From: Candidatus Omnitrophota bacterium
Lineage (GTDB): Bacteria; Omnitrophota; Gorgyraeia; B26-G9
DNA length: 47,051 nt
Reading direction: 5' to 3'
Assembly (NCBI GenBank): GCA_016213925.1
Contig: JACQZH010000035.1
Span: 1 to 47,051, forward strand
In this document: positions 33,259 through 41,144 of the stretch, piece after piece
How the letters are laid out: the number at the start of each line of letters is the position of its first letter
Numbering within the stretch: the first letter of the stretch is position 1
Made by a program: the position numbers and the translations under genes
Notes under the pieces: model-generated
What the model saw: the letters and a program-made list of their open reading frames with translations, nothing else
The model's database searches: none
What the model was told of the DNA's origin: nothing

Positions 33259-35790
33259 ATGAAAAAAATAAATAAGAAAAATGAAAATGTAGTAAGGCTC
33301 ATACTGGTTGCAAGTATGTTTTTGTTTGCAGGCAATAATGTTTATGCCGCAAATCAGATGGCTTCGGATAGTTATTCTTTTACGGTTATAGCGGATAATA
33401 CTGCTCCAGCTATAGCAAAATTAAATCCCCAGTCAGGTACTCAAAATGTTTCTCGTTCTTCCAATATTAAATTTTTAATAACTGATGACCTGTCAGGCTT
33501 GGATAGCAGCTCGATCGATCTAATTGTTGACAGCGACGCGGTTATAATAAACGGGGTTGTCCAGACATATGTTGACAGCAATGCACAGGTGCAAACCTAC
33601 GCAGCTCAGATTATTGAAAAGTCAGCAAAAGAATTTGTTGTGGTATATGATCCGGCGGAGTATTTTTTTTATAAGCAGTCGGTAGCAGTGAAAGTGACTT
33701 GTGCGGATGTACTTAGTAATGTTTTAAGCAATTACTCCTATACTTTTGAAACCCAAAACTTTGTTAGTGGAAATATAAAATCTTTTTCAAGAAAAAATAC
33801 AATTAGTGCTACGGGTGTTTATGCGCTAACCAGTGAAGAAGCCCAAGATAATGCGCGTTTGTCGGTATCGGCTGATGGTAAAAATGTATATCTTGTATGG
33901 GAAGAATGTTCTTTAACAGGAAGCTGGGATGTATATTTTTCAAAGTCAACTGATTTTGGGAATAACTTTTCAACAGCAATTAAAGTAAATCAGGAAGATT
34001 CCCAAATTGAACACTGCTATCCGGCAATAGCAGTAGATGATTCGGAAAATGTCTATGTTAGTTGGCAGCAGCGCTCAACAGGAGCAGACTGGGATATTTA
34101 TATTGCCTCTCTTAAAAATGGGGCAAGTGAATTTACGGATAGTTTCCTTGTATGCAATGATGCTAACTTTAACGATCAGACGCATCCGGCTTTTGCGGTT
34201 GGGCAATCACTTACAAGTGACGGCAATGAATTGACAGTGGAGCCTTCTTCTATATATATTTGCTGGATTGAAACAGCGGGAACAGTTTCTACAGTGCAGT
34301 ATACTAGAACAACAGCTGATTATAGCGATGCCTGGTATAATTTTGTTCCGATAACAATCAGAGTTGATGATGAGCGCTTACAACAGAGTTGTTATGATCC
34401 GAAGATTGAAATCAATGCTAATGGAGATATTTTTGTTGCCTGGCGTGCTCTTAACGCAAATAATACTTCAAGTATTTATTTCGATTATGCGCAATCATCT
34501 GTTATTGACGCGGGAGAGGATTTCGGAGTAGACATTATTGTTAGTGATTCAACGGCAAACGGCAAGGGCCCGGCTCTCAAAGTGTCAGAGAGCGGGAATG
34601 ATGTTTTCATACTCTGGAAAGAGCTTTTTCAGTCAGAAGCTAACCTAAATTTTTATGATTACCAGTATTCAATAGCAGGTTCAACATATGAGTTAAATAC
34701 TGCTTCGATTGTGAACGCTTCACCCTTTACCGCAGCGACATTATTTGAATATGACCTGCAGGTTGATGATAAAAAAAATGCGGTTGTTGTTTGGAGCGGA
34801 ACTATTAGCGGCGACCCGGTAATTACAATAGCCGGAGCAACCAATATTAACGCGTATCAATTTAAAGAATATAAACAATTTACTACAAGCGGACAGCAGG
34901 ATAAACCGGCTTTAGCGATTGATAATAGCGGAGCGCATTTTTATATTGGCTGGACTGATAATAGCAGCGGCGCGGATGAAGTGTACTTTTGCAGAAATAC
35001 ATTTATTGTAACTGATGATATCAATACTCAAGCAATTGAAAATAATATAGGCGCTAATGTATCCGTTACCCAGGGCTCCCTTGCTGGAACTTCAGTCAAT
35101 GTGAGTGATAATTCTCTTGATTTCCCGCTTCAGATGACTATAGCAAAAGTTATAGCGCCTCCGGCTGCCCAAGCTGATCTTATAACTATAGGTGAAGTAA
35201 TTGATTTTGGCCCTGGGGGAACGGTATTTGATAAATCTGTAACAATTGAACTTCCGTATACTGACGCACTGCTTAACGGACTGCAAATAGCTGGTGAAGC
35301 AGCATTAAATATTTACTATTATAATCTGGCAACATTAAGGTGGGAGATAGTTAATGGTGCGGTTGTTGATACAATGTTAAATAAGGTTTCTGTAGCGACA
35401 GATCATTTTTCAATGTATGTTATTGGGGCTTTAGTGTCTTCTCCTGGCGCGGATGAAGGTGTTGATTCCGGAGCAGATGAAGGTACGGGCAGCAGTAGTG
35501 CAGCGGTTCCTTCGGTTGGGGTTTCGGCAGGCGGCGGTGGCGGCGGCGGCGGCGGATGTTTTATAGCGACAGCAGCTTTTGGCACAAAAATGGCAAAAGA
35601 AGTGAGAATCCTAAATGAGTTCAGAGATAGGTATTTACTGACAAATAAATTAGGCACAAAGTTTGTGAAATTCTATTACAAAAACAGCCCGCCGATTGCG
35701 AATTATATAGCTAAGAATGAGGTTCTTAAAGCAGTTATAAGAATAGGCTTAAAACCTCTGGTGCAGTTTGGGAAAATGATGTGTCGGTAA
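33259..35790 (+). CDS. Gene D: secreted Ig / beta-propeller protein with CFI-box tail
   Basis: This 843-residue exported protein has a signal peptide (1-30, ...GNNVYA) and the mature start [14 protein letters not shown]. An Ig-like domain follows ([20 protein letters not shown] to about residue 170) that is complete in itself, ending NYSYTFETQ. Next is a long repetitive beta region resembling a sialidase-type propeller (NVYLVWEE..., an Asp-box-like [44 protein letters not shown]). Then come a sandwich-like domain ([15 protein letters not shown]...[11 protein letters not shown]), a Gly-rich linker and the CFI-box tail [19 protein letters not shown]. Of genes B, C and D it is the only one with a predicted anchoring tail. 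Sigma-54 and riboswitch-like elements precede it. Ligand or enzymatic activity is unknown. Confidence 0.87.
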   Translation: MKKINKKNENVVRLILVASMFLFAGNNVYAANQMASDSYSFTVIADNTAPAIAKLNPQSGTQNVSRSSNIKFLITDDLSGLDSSSIDLIVDSDAVIINGVVQTYVDSNAQVQTYAAQIIEKSAKEFVVVYDPAEYFFYKQSVAVKVTCADVLSNVLSNYSYTFETQNFVSGNIKSFSRKNTISATGVYALTSEEAQDNARLSVSADGKNVYLVWEECSLTGSWDVYFSKSTDFGNNFSTAIKVNQEDSQIEHCYPAIAVDDSENVYVSWQQRSTGADWDIYIASLKNGASEFTDSFLVCNDANFNDQTHPAFAVGQSLTSDGNELTVEPSSIYICWIETAGTVSTVQYTRTTADYSDAWYNFVPITIRVDDERLQQSCYDPKIEINANGDIFVAWRALNANNTSSIYFDYAQSSVIDAGEDFGVDIIVSDSTANGKGPALKVSESGNDVFILWKELFQSEANLNFYDYQYSIAGSTYELNTASIVNASPFTAATLFEYDLQVDDKKNAVVVWSGTISGDPVITIAGATNINAYQFKEYKQFTTSGQQDKPALAIDNSGAHFYIGWTDNSSGADEVYFCRNTFIVTDDINTQAIENNIGANVSVTQGSLAGTSVNVSDNSLDFPLQMTIAKVIAPPAAQADLITIGEVIDFGPGGTVFDKSVTIELPYTDALLNGLQIAGEAALNIYYYNLATLRWEIVNGAVVDTMLNKVSVATDHFSMYVIGALVSSPGADEGVDSGADEGTGSSSAAVPSVGVSAGGGGGGGGGCFIATAAFGTKMAKEVRILNEFRDRYLLTNKLGTKFVKFYYKNSPPIANYIAKNEVLKAVIRIGLKPLVQFGKMMCR

Positions 35791-35792
35791 AT

Positions 35793-35848
35793 TAGCGCAT
35801 AGCTTATGGCTCATAGCTTATGGCTCATAGCTTATGGCTCATAGCTCA
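35793..35848 (+). repeat. Eight-unit heptanucleotide array 3' of gene D
   Basis: Eight units (TAGCGCA, then alternating TAGCTTA and TGGCTCA) start 2 nt after the stop codon. The alternation gives a clear 14-nt higher-order period. Confidence 0.92.
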
Positions 35849-35895
35849 TGGGAAAAGAGTAAAGAATTAAACTTAGTGAATATCGGATAGAAACT

Positions 35896-35934
35896 AAAGA
35901 ACTGGAAAAGGACATCTGGTTCTTGTTTTTTTTT
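35896..35934 (+). terminator. Rho-independent terminator of gene D
   Basis: AAGAACTGGA (35897-35906) pairs with the stretch ending GTTCTT (35915-35924), with two G-U pairs and an 8-nt loop. It is followed by one G and nine T residues. Confidence 0.75.
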
Positions 35935-35992
35935 GTAATGATGAAAAAATCTGTTATCAGTTTGCATAATTAAAAAAGTTATGGTACACTTA

Positions 35993-36019
35993 TTGACCTT
36001 TGTGGCTTGGGGGTATACT
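35993..36019 (+). promoter_or_regulatory. Probable sigma-70 promoter for the lipoprotein/PEP-CTERM gene
   Basis: TTGACC (35993-35998) and TATACT (36014-36019) are separated by 15 nt, a little short. They lie 51 nt before the start at 36070, which has GAGGTG as its ribosome binding site. Confidence 0.5.
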
Positions 36020-36069
36020 AGCTTGGTTAAAAATATATATTTTAATCTTAATCTCAAAGAGGTGAAAAA

Positions 36070-36450
36070 ATGAAATTTTTAATAGGTTTTCGAATTATAT
36101 TAATTTTAATGATTATGGTTGCTTCTTCTGGTTGTAAGTTAAAATGGAGTGATTCCGATGGTTTAGTTGAATCTAATCAAACTTTGACTGGAAGTGAACA
36201 AAAAGACGAATCTTCTGAATCGGATGGTTTTTCGATTACTCCGGATGATGAAACACCAATTGATTCAGATAGAAATCCGCAATCTCTTGTTGGTTTCTCG
36301 ATTACTCCAGAGGAAGAGATGCCAATTGTTCCAGAGAAAAATTCACAACCTTTAGATGATTGTAAACCTGTGCCAGAGCCTATGACTCTGTTCCTGCTTG
36401 GTCCAGCTTTAATAAGTTTATTTGCAGTGAAAAGAAAATCGGATAGCTAA
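36070..36450 (+). CDS. Small PEP-CTERM protein with lipoprotein-like N-terminus
   Basis: This 126-residue exported protein combines two sorting signals. The N-terminus is a signal peptide ending VASSGCK, which could be lipidated at Cys22, though the lipobox is weak. The C-terminus is a PEP-CTERM signal: VPEPMTLFLLGPALISLF followed by AVKRK. The acidic middle holds an imperfect tandem repeat of about 25 residues (GFSITPDDETPID and GFSITPEEEMPIV). Exosortase should remove the tail after the PEP motif. If both signals work, the mature protein would be a lipid-anchored acidic peptide. It is encoded upstream of the exosortase gene. Its last codons and stop are formed by a heptamer array. Confidence 0.8.
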   Translation: MKFLIGFRIILILMIMVASSGCKLKWSDSDGLVESNQTLTGSEQKDESSESDGFSITPDDETPIDSDRNPQSLVGFSITPEEEMPIVPEKNSQPLDDCKPVPEPMTLFLLGPALISLFAVKRKSDS

Positions 36451-36496
36451 TAGCTGATATTTAGCGCGCAGCGTAAAGCGTGTAGCGTTTAACGAA
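36444..36496 (+). repeat. Heptanucleotide array at the end of the small PEP-CTERM gene
   Basis: Units TAGCTAA and TAGCTGA (36444-36457) are followed, after a 4-nt register slip, by TAGCGCG, CAGCGTA, AAGCGTG, TAGCGTT and TAACGAA. The TAA stop (36448-36450) belongs to the first unit. Confidence 0.75.
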
Positions 36497-36516
36497 TCGA
36501 ATAAATTAAAGAACTA

Positions 36517-36557
36517 AAAACAAGAACTAGAGTTTTTTCTCCAGTGCTTGTTTTTTT
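36517..36557 (+). terminator. Rho-independent terminator
   Basis: AAAACAAG (36517-36524) pairs with CTTGTTTT (36547-36554), with inner ACT/AGT and GAG/CTC pairs, and ends in seven T residues. A second hairpin, AGCGAGTA with TACTCGCT, lies around 36592-36630 in the leader of the exosortase gene. Confidence 0.65.
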
Positions 36558-36717
36558 ATAGAAAAAGTGATATAGTTAACTAAACTAAAGTAGCGAGTAG
36601 GGAGAACCTAATTTTTTTTGTTACTCGCTGATTGCTATTATCTACTTATATAAATATCCCTGGCCGTGCCCTGATAAAAATAGAACGAGTAACATAACAA
36701 TAATAAATTCTATTACT

Positions 36718-37563
36718 ATGAAACCAATAAATTATATTAAAACGGCAATTGTGTTAGTATTGCTCGGGCTAATTTACTATCCAGCTTTTACCTGGATGTG
36801 GGTGCGATGGAATGCTGAAGAGACTTATTATAGCCACGGCCCGCTTATCCCTGTAGCTGTTTTGTTTTTTATTTGGATTAAGAAAGAAGAGTTGTTTAAA
36901 TTAAGAAATAATAGTTTAGACGCCGGTATTATATGTATATGCATGGGTATTTTTATGCATCTGGTAGCAATTTGGATAAATGTGTTATTTATATCGGCGG
37001 CATCGTTAATTGTAACGCTAATAGGCCTGATTCTTTACTTTTTTGGAAAAGAAATGCTGCGGAGAGTGCTTTTTCCTATCTGCTATTTTGTTTTTATGAT
37101 CCCATTACCGCTTTTTTTAATAGCGAATATTGTGGTGAAGATGAAACTTTTTGCCGCACAAATGGCTACGGTTGTTCTTAATAAAATAGGGATAGCGGCA
37201 ATAAGGGAGGGCAGTATTATCCATATGACAAGGTCATATCTTGCGATTGAGTCTCCTTGCAGCGGATTGAGATCATTGATATCTTTGATGGCTTTTGGAG
37301 CGGCTTTTGCTTATTTGACAAGGCATAATATGGCAAAGAAATGGGTTCTCTTCTTATCTGCTTTGCCTATAGCCTTATTAGCAAACGTATTGAGGATTGT
37401 TCTGCTTGGATGGGTAAGCGAGATTTATGGGATGGAAGCAGCGCAAGGATGGATACATGATTTTTCAGGGTATTTGTTATTTGTAATTGCAGCTTTTGCC
37501 ATGATTGCAGTAAATAGTTTGCTGGGAGCTGGGTTGAATAAGGTAAAGGAATCGAAAATTTAA
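36718..37563 (+). CDS. Exosortase (transpeptidase for PEP-CTERM proteins)
   Basis: This 281-residue polytopic membrane cysteine transpeptidase recognises the PEP motif and cleaves PEP-CTERM tails, probably linking the proteins to surface glycan. The family marks are all present: YYSHGPLIPVAVLFFIW near the start, the catalytic Cys181 in ESPCSGLRSL, Arg226 in ANVLRI and His247 in WIHDFSGYL. About eight hydrophobic segments are visible, as expected. It is followed 3 nt later by epsI-type DUF3485, the arrangement of XrtA-like systems. Three PEP-CTERM substrates are encoded within 5 kb. The ATG lacks a strong ribosome binding site. Confidence 0.95.
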   Translation: MKPINYIKTAIVLVLLGLIYYPAFTWMWVRWNAEETYYSHGPLIPVAVLFFIWIKKEELFKLRNNSLDAGIICICMGIFMHLVAIWINVLFISAASLIVTLIGLILYFFGKEMLRRVLFPICYFVFMIPLPLFLIANIVVKMKLFAAQMATVVLNKIGIAAIREGSIIHMTRSYLAIESPCSGLRSLISLMAFGAAFAYLTRHNMAKKWVLFLSALPIALLANVLRIVLLGWVSEIYGMEAAQGWIHDFSGYLLFVIAAFAMIAVNSLLGAGLNKVKESKI

Positions 37564-37566
37564 CAT

Positions 37567-38202
37567 ATGAAAAGATTTATTATTATAATATTTATATTAT
37601 TATTAGCCTTAGTATTTACTGTATTTCTGCAAACGAAATTTAAAGAAGCAAGCAAAATGAAAGCAAGTATGGATTTGCCTTCTGAAATAAACGGATATAA
37701 AGCGCAGGATATTAAATTGGATGATAAAGTATATGCAATTCTTGAGACAGACCAAGTAATTATGAGAAGATATGAAAAACAGGATGCAGCGCCGATTATT
37801 TTTTATTTTGTATTTTCTCCTAATAGAGCTAGGGCATCGGATCCTCCGGAGGTATGCCTTATTGGAGAAGGCAATATGATTCAGGAAAAGACGACAACTG
37901 GTTTAATTATTGCTTCAGAGGGCAAAGATTTTAAGCTGAGAGTAAATAAGCTTATCGTAGAAAAAGATGGGAGAAAAGAGTTGGTTCTTTATTGGTACTA
38001 TGCGGGTAGTGAAGTTACGCATGATTATTTTAGGCATCAGGCAAAGCTGCTTTTTAAAAATTTATTATTTCAATCTCCCGGCTGCGGAATGGTCAGGTTG
38101 TATATCCCTATTTTAGGGGGTGATGAAAATAGTGCAATGGAAGCTCTTAATGAATTTCTTAACGCAGTATTCCCTCATATATCAAAAAACCTTTCCCGAT
38201 AA
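37567..38202 (+). CDS. epsI: EpsI-family exosortase-associated protein
   Basis: This 211-residue protein has a single N-terminal membrane anchor (FIIIIFILLLALVFTVFLQ) and an EpsI/DUF3485 domain outside the cytoplasm. Recognisable blocks are MDLPSEINGYKAQDIKLDDKVYAILETD, RASDPPEVCLIGEGN and VLYWYYAGSEVTHDYFRHQAKL. EpsI proteins are found beside or fused to exosortases and polysaccharide export genes. Their exact role is unresolved, but they are needed for exopolysaccharide formation in methylotrophs. The 3-nt spacing to the exosortase gene indicates one transcript. Its length and motifs are normal. Confidence 0.9.
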   Translation: MKRFIIIIFILLLALVFTVFLQTKFKEASKMKASMDLPSEINGYKAQDIKLDDKVYAILETDQVIMRRYEKQDAAPIIFYFVFSPNRARASDPPEVCLIGEGNMIQEKTTTGLIIASEGKDFKLRVNKLIVEKDGRKELVLYWYYAGSEVTHDYFRHQAKLLFKNLLFQSPGCGMVRLYIPILGGDENSAMEALNEFLNAVFPHISKNLSR

Positions 38203-38252
38203 ACAGTGTTTTTAGTATTGCCATCCGGATTTTTATTTTTTTCAAAGCGCTA

Positions 38253-38280
38253 TTGACAAATTGAAAACTTATGGTATACT
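38253..38280 (+). promoter_or_regulatory. Sigma-70 promoter upstream of the sugar transferase
   Basis: TTGACA (38253-38258), a 16-nt spacer and TATACT (38275-38280) are near consensus. It lies 305 bp upstream of the next gene. The rest of 38281-38520 is very AT-rich, with two CGAA-centred motifs (near 38310 and 38356) that could be activator sites; no gene is seen there. Confidence 0.65.
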
Positions 38281-38520
38281 CTTTGAATCTGTTTTTTTTC
38301 GACCTAACTTTGAAATTTTCGAACACATATTGAATTAGATTAGATGTTGTTTTTCGAAACAGAAGTGTTGATTTTTTTTTACAAAAAATTGTTTTGGTTG
38401 AAAATTAAGCAGGTAAGAAAAGTAATTTTTTTAATTGACTTTAGAAAGTTATTTAATTAACGGAAGATAAAAGAGTTATAAAACAAAAAAAATAGAGTTT
38501 TTTTTTGAATTGTCTCATGC

Positions 38521-38537
38521 TTGGCATGCTTCGTGCT
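38521..38537 (+). promoter_or_regulatory. Sigma-54 promoter for the sugar transferase
   Basis: TTGGCATGCTTCGTGCT keeps the 12-nt GG-GC spacing and closely resembles the element before gene D, including the downstream CTTA-x-ATTAA. Transcription would begin near 38549, leaving a 36-nt leader. Confidence 0.7.
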
Positions 38538-38584
38538 TACATTAAAGAACGTGAAAGAAAAATAGATTGGAGGAATTTTAAAAA

Positions 38585-39370
38585 GTGAGAACTTCGAATA
38601 ACGTGGCAAAAATAAATATTGGAATTTTAATAGTTGTTTTAATAATATATTCGCTATTGGCGATTAGAAAAGTGATGGCTATGTCGTTTCCTGAATCAAT
38701 CGCAGCTGAACCGCTGGGGCTTGTTGCTTTATGGGTCGGGATAAGTGGAGCCATCGTTCAATTTGCGCAATCTAAGTTTGTTAAGCTTAAAAGGATTTTT
38801 GACATTGTTGTTTCTCTTAGTGCGCTTGCTTTAACATTTCCGGTAGTTTTAGCATGTGCAATTTTTATAAAAATTTTTTCTCCAAAAGGGCATATTTTTT
38901 ATACGCAAAATAGAGTAGGTAAAGATGGAAAAATTTTTAAAATTTTTAAACTGCGTTCTATGATTCCTGATGCGGAAAAAAGTAGCGGAGCAGTTTGGTC
39001 TAATGAAGAAGCTGATCCTAGGATTATTCCTTTTGTCGGAACTTTTTTGAGAAAAACGCATATTGATGAAGTCCCGCAGTTTTTGAATGTATTGTTCGGA
39101 GATATGAGCGTGGTCGGCCCAAGGCCGGAGCGCCCGGAGATTGTGAAAGTTCTTATGGTGAAAATCCCAGAATACGAAAAACGTCTTAACGTAAAACCGG
39201 GAATCACAGGGCTTGCTCAAATCAGGCATCGTTATGATAAAACCTTGTTGGATGTGAAGAAAAAGGTTAAGTTGGATTTGCTGTATATTAGAAGAATGTG
39301 TCTATTCGGGGAATTAAGTATTTTATTGCGAACTTTAATAGTTGTATTCAGAGGAAAAGCTTTGAGTTAA
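38585..39370 (+). CDS. Undecaprenyl-phosphate sugar phosphotransferase (priming enzyme)
   Basis: This membrane enzyme transfers a sugar-1-phosphate to undecaprenyl phosphate and so starts the polysaccharide repeat unit. Two N-terminal hydrophobic segments precede the catalytic domain, whose marks are KRIFDIVVSLSALALTFPVV, FYTQNRVGKDGKIFKIFKLRSM, LRKTHIDEVPQFLNVLFGDMS and VVGPRPERPE, ending GITGLAQIR. At 261 residues it lacks the large N-terminal CoA-binding-like domain of WcaJ. The start is GTG at 38585 with GGAGG upstream. Sigma-54 and sigma-70 elements precede it, suggesting that polymer priming is a regulated step. Confidence 0.92.
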   Translation: MRTSNNVAKINIGILIVVLIIYSLLAIRKVMAMSFPESIAAEPLGLVALWVGISGAIVQFAQSKFVKLKRIFDIVVSLSALALTFPVVLACAIFIKIFSPKGHIFYTQNRVGKDGKIFKIFKLRSMIPDAEKSSGAVWSNEEADPRIIPFVGTFLRKTHIDEVPQFLNVLFGDMSVVGPRPERPEIVKVLMVKIPEYEKRLNVKPGITGLAQIRHRYDKTLLDVKKKVKLDLLYIRRMCLFGELSILLRTLIVVFRGKALS

Positions 39371-39412
39371 TAACGATTAAGCTTATGAAAATTTTATAAT
39401 AAGGAGATATGT

Positions 39413-40072
39413 ATGAAAAAAATAGTAGTTTTAGCTTTGATAGGAGTTATCAGCGTTTTTTTCGCAAGTAATGCGGTAGCATTACCTATATATGGCAATG
39501 GTTTATTGGGTGATTTTACTGGTAACTTAACATATAATCATGCTAGTGATACCAGTGCAACTTTAACTGTTGAACTGGCAAATTCAAGCGCTGAAGAAAA
39601 TAGTGGTTATATCACTGCGTTTGTATTTAATAATCCTTCAAATTTAATTAGCGGAATTTCAGTAGCATCTTTTTCAGATACTGATTTTAATTTATTTAAT
39701 ACCGGGCTAAGCGCGTCTCCTTATGGAGAATTTGATTATGGAGTCAGTATAGGGAGAAATGCTTCCAGCAACTTTGCTGACGGAGGAAATCCTTCAAAGG
39801 GAATAGCTGTTGGTGACGAAGAAATATTTAGATTTGCTCTTATTGGCACGGATTTGGATACTATAGATGAGAATAGTTTTCTTAGCGAGTTGTCAAGCGG
39901 CGCAAGCCAAGGGCAGGGAAATCAGGCTTTTGTGGTGCGTTTTCGCGGTTTTGAAGACGGAGGAAGTGATAAGGTCCCAGTGGAAAATCCAGTTCCTGAA
40001 CCGTCAACTGTGTTATTATTAGGGCCGGCTTTGCTGGGTCTGCTTGGATTAAAAAGGTTTAAATTTAATTAA
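39413..40072 (+). CDS. PEP-CTERM surface protein
   Basis: This 219-residue secreted protein has a signal peptide (1-24, ASNAVALP) and a Ser/Asn/Gly-rich beta-type body typical of PEP-CTERM substrates. It ends with the sorting signal VPEPSTVLLLGPALLGLLG followed by LKRFK. The GPALL core is shared with the other two substrates in the window. It should be processed by the exosortase encoded 2 kb upstream and attached to the extracellular matrix. AAGGAGAT is the ribosome binding site. The body has no recognised enzymatic motif. It is paired with another PEP-CTERM gene 17 nt downstream and closed by a terminator. Confidence 0.9.
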   Translation: MKKIVVLALIGVISVFFASNAVALPIYGNGLLGDFTGNLTYNHASDTSATLTVELANSSAEENSGYITAFVFNNPSNLISGISVASFSDTDFNLFNTGLSASPYGEFDYGVSIGRNASSNFADGGNPSKGIAVGDEEIFRFALIGTDLDTIDENSFLSELSSGASQGQGNQAFVVRFRGFEDGGSDKVPVENPVPEPSTVLLLGPALLGLLGLKRFKFN

Positions 40073-40089
40073 AAAGGGGAGGTAAGAAA

Positions 40090-40665
40090 GTGAGAAAAGT
40101 ATTTGGCATAATTTTAGTAGTGGGTGTTTTATTGATCAATAATGTTATAGCTCAGGCTGCATTATATAGTTTTGAGCCAACTCCTGTTGATTTATACGAG
40201 TTGCAGCATGGTGATTTTTATGTTTGGAGTATTGAGTGGACGGTTCCAAAAAATATACAAAGTGCTTATTTTACTATTGACGGAATAAATAATAATCGTT
40301 GGTGGGACCCTCAAGATGACAATTCTTTATATATTCATCTGCTAGATAACCCGCTTCCTGGAATTTATAGAGGCAGAGATACTACTCTTGGAAATGAGTT
40401 TATTGGGCAGGGTACTTGGTTGGTTACTTATAAAGATACTAATGGTGGTTCTTATGAGAACTGGAGATATAATTTTACTCCTGATGAACTTGATATGCTC
40501 AAACAATATGGTTCAGATGGAATTTTTGGATTTGGAATAGACCCTGATTGTCAGTTTACAAATAAGCGTATTGCATTTACAGCGGCAGTGCCAGAGCCAA
40601 TGTCGATATTATTATTCGGCCCGGCATTATTGGGACTTGTTGGCTTGAGAAGAAAAAAGCTATAA
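40090..40665 (+). CDS. PEP-CTERM surface protein
   Basis: This 191-residue secreted protein begins at GTG 40090 behind AGGGGAGG. The signal peptide ends near VIAQAALYSF. The body is aromatic-rich (DFYVWSIEWTVPKN, NNNRWWDPQDDNSLYIHL, GQGTWLVTYKD), suggesting a beta-sandwich that might bind carbohydrate, but no family is recognised. The tail VPEPMSILLFGPALLGLVG followed by LRRKK is a clear PEP-CTERM signal for exosortase. It is co-transcribed with the preceding PEP-CTERM gene and followed by a strong bidirectional terminator. Confidence 0.88.
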   Translation: MRKVFGIILVVGVLLINNVIAQAALYSFEPTPVDLYELQHGDFYVWSIEWTVPKNIQSAYFTIDGINNNRWWDPQDDNSLYIHLLDNPLPGIYRGRDTTLGNEFIGQGTWLVTYKDTNGGSYENWRYNFTPDELDMLKQYGSDGIFGFGIDPDCQFTNKRIAFTAAVPEPMSILLFGPALLGLVGLRRKKL

Positions 40666-40695
40666 CAATAAGCTGTGCAAAGTGATAGAGTTACT

Positions 40696-40730
40696 AAAAA
40701 AAGACAAAATTGTAAATTTTGTCTTTTTTT
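40696..40730. terminator. Bidirectional rho-independent terminator
   Basis: The arms at 40696-40711 and 40715-40730 (core AGACAAAATT / AATTTTGTCT) form a 16-bp stem with a 3-nt loop, with an A-run on one side and a T-run on the other. Confidence 0.9.
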
Positions 40731-40816
40731 AATTTGTTCAACCTTACAGAAACAAGGAAGTGTGTCTTATGGTTAAAGCAGTTGAGTGTTTGGGAAGCGC
40801 TTTCTTAATATAAGTA

Positions 40817-40845
40817 TTGACAGGTTGTTATATTAGTAGTAAAAT
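40817..40845 (+). promoter_or_regulatory. Sigma-70 promoter directly before a terminator hairpin
   Basis: TTGACA (40817-40822), a 17-nt spacer and TAAAAT (40840-40845) are near consensus. The predicted start (about 40852) falls inside the hairpin that follows, so the transcript would be only about 45 nt. Confidence 0.65.
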
Positions 40846-40849
40846 TACT

Positions 40850-40894
40850 CAAGCGCTCAGGGAAGAGTTCTTCCTTGAGCGTTTGATTTTTTTT
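40850..40894 (+). terminator. Strong rho-independent terminator
   Basis: The arms 40850-40865 and 40870-40885 pair over 16 bp (two G-U pairs) around a 4-nt loop and are followed by eight T residues. It lies between the PEP-CTERM pair and the next operon. Confidence 0.9.
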
Positions 40895-40936
40895 ACTATC
40901 GCGAGTAACTATTTGAAATTAAATGGGTTGGTAGCC

Positions 40937-40965
40937 TTGACAAGTAGTCCTATGTGAGGTATACT
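40937..40965 (+). promoter_or_regulatory. Sigma-70 promoter of the membrane protein/lipoprotein/regulator operon
   Basis: TTGACA (40937-40942), a 17-nt spacer and TATACT (40960-40965) make one of the best promoters in the window. A leader of about 170 nt precedes the gene at 41145. Confidence 0.8.
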
Positions 40966-40991
40966 TTAACACCATTTTTTTTGAGGTGCTA

Positions 40992-41027
40992 ATGTCTAAA
41001 AAAAACAACAGCAGTTTTGATCTGTAA
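40992..41027 (+). CDS. Possible 11-codon leader peptide
   Basis: GAGGTG precedes an ATG that encodes MSKKNNSSFDL and a TAA. The same frame continues open after the stop for 25 more codons (FFRNKYEKFSLEKALVRIGL...). It is either a leader peptide or the remains of a small protein of about 37 residues cut by a stop. The sequence alone does not decide. Confidence 0.35.
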   Translation: MSKKNNSSFDL

Positions 41028-41144
41028 TTTTTCCGCAACAAATATGAGAAGTTTTCGTTGGAAAAGGCGTTGGTTAGGATAGGTTTAATTATTTTAAAAT
41101 ATTGATCTTGTAAGGATGCTGAAGTTAATAAGAGGGAAAACGGA

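Noticed and set aside
35403-35657. Minus-strand open frame with a proline run opposite the gene D tail
   Set aside because: It is the antisense reading of the Gly-rich linker and CFI-box region.
38585-38800. PEP-CTERM-like tail in the N-terminal region of the sugar transferase (AEP, hydrophobic run, basic residues)
   Set aside because: It is at the N-terminal side of a catalytic domain; the segments are ordinary membrane helices.
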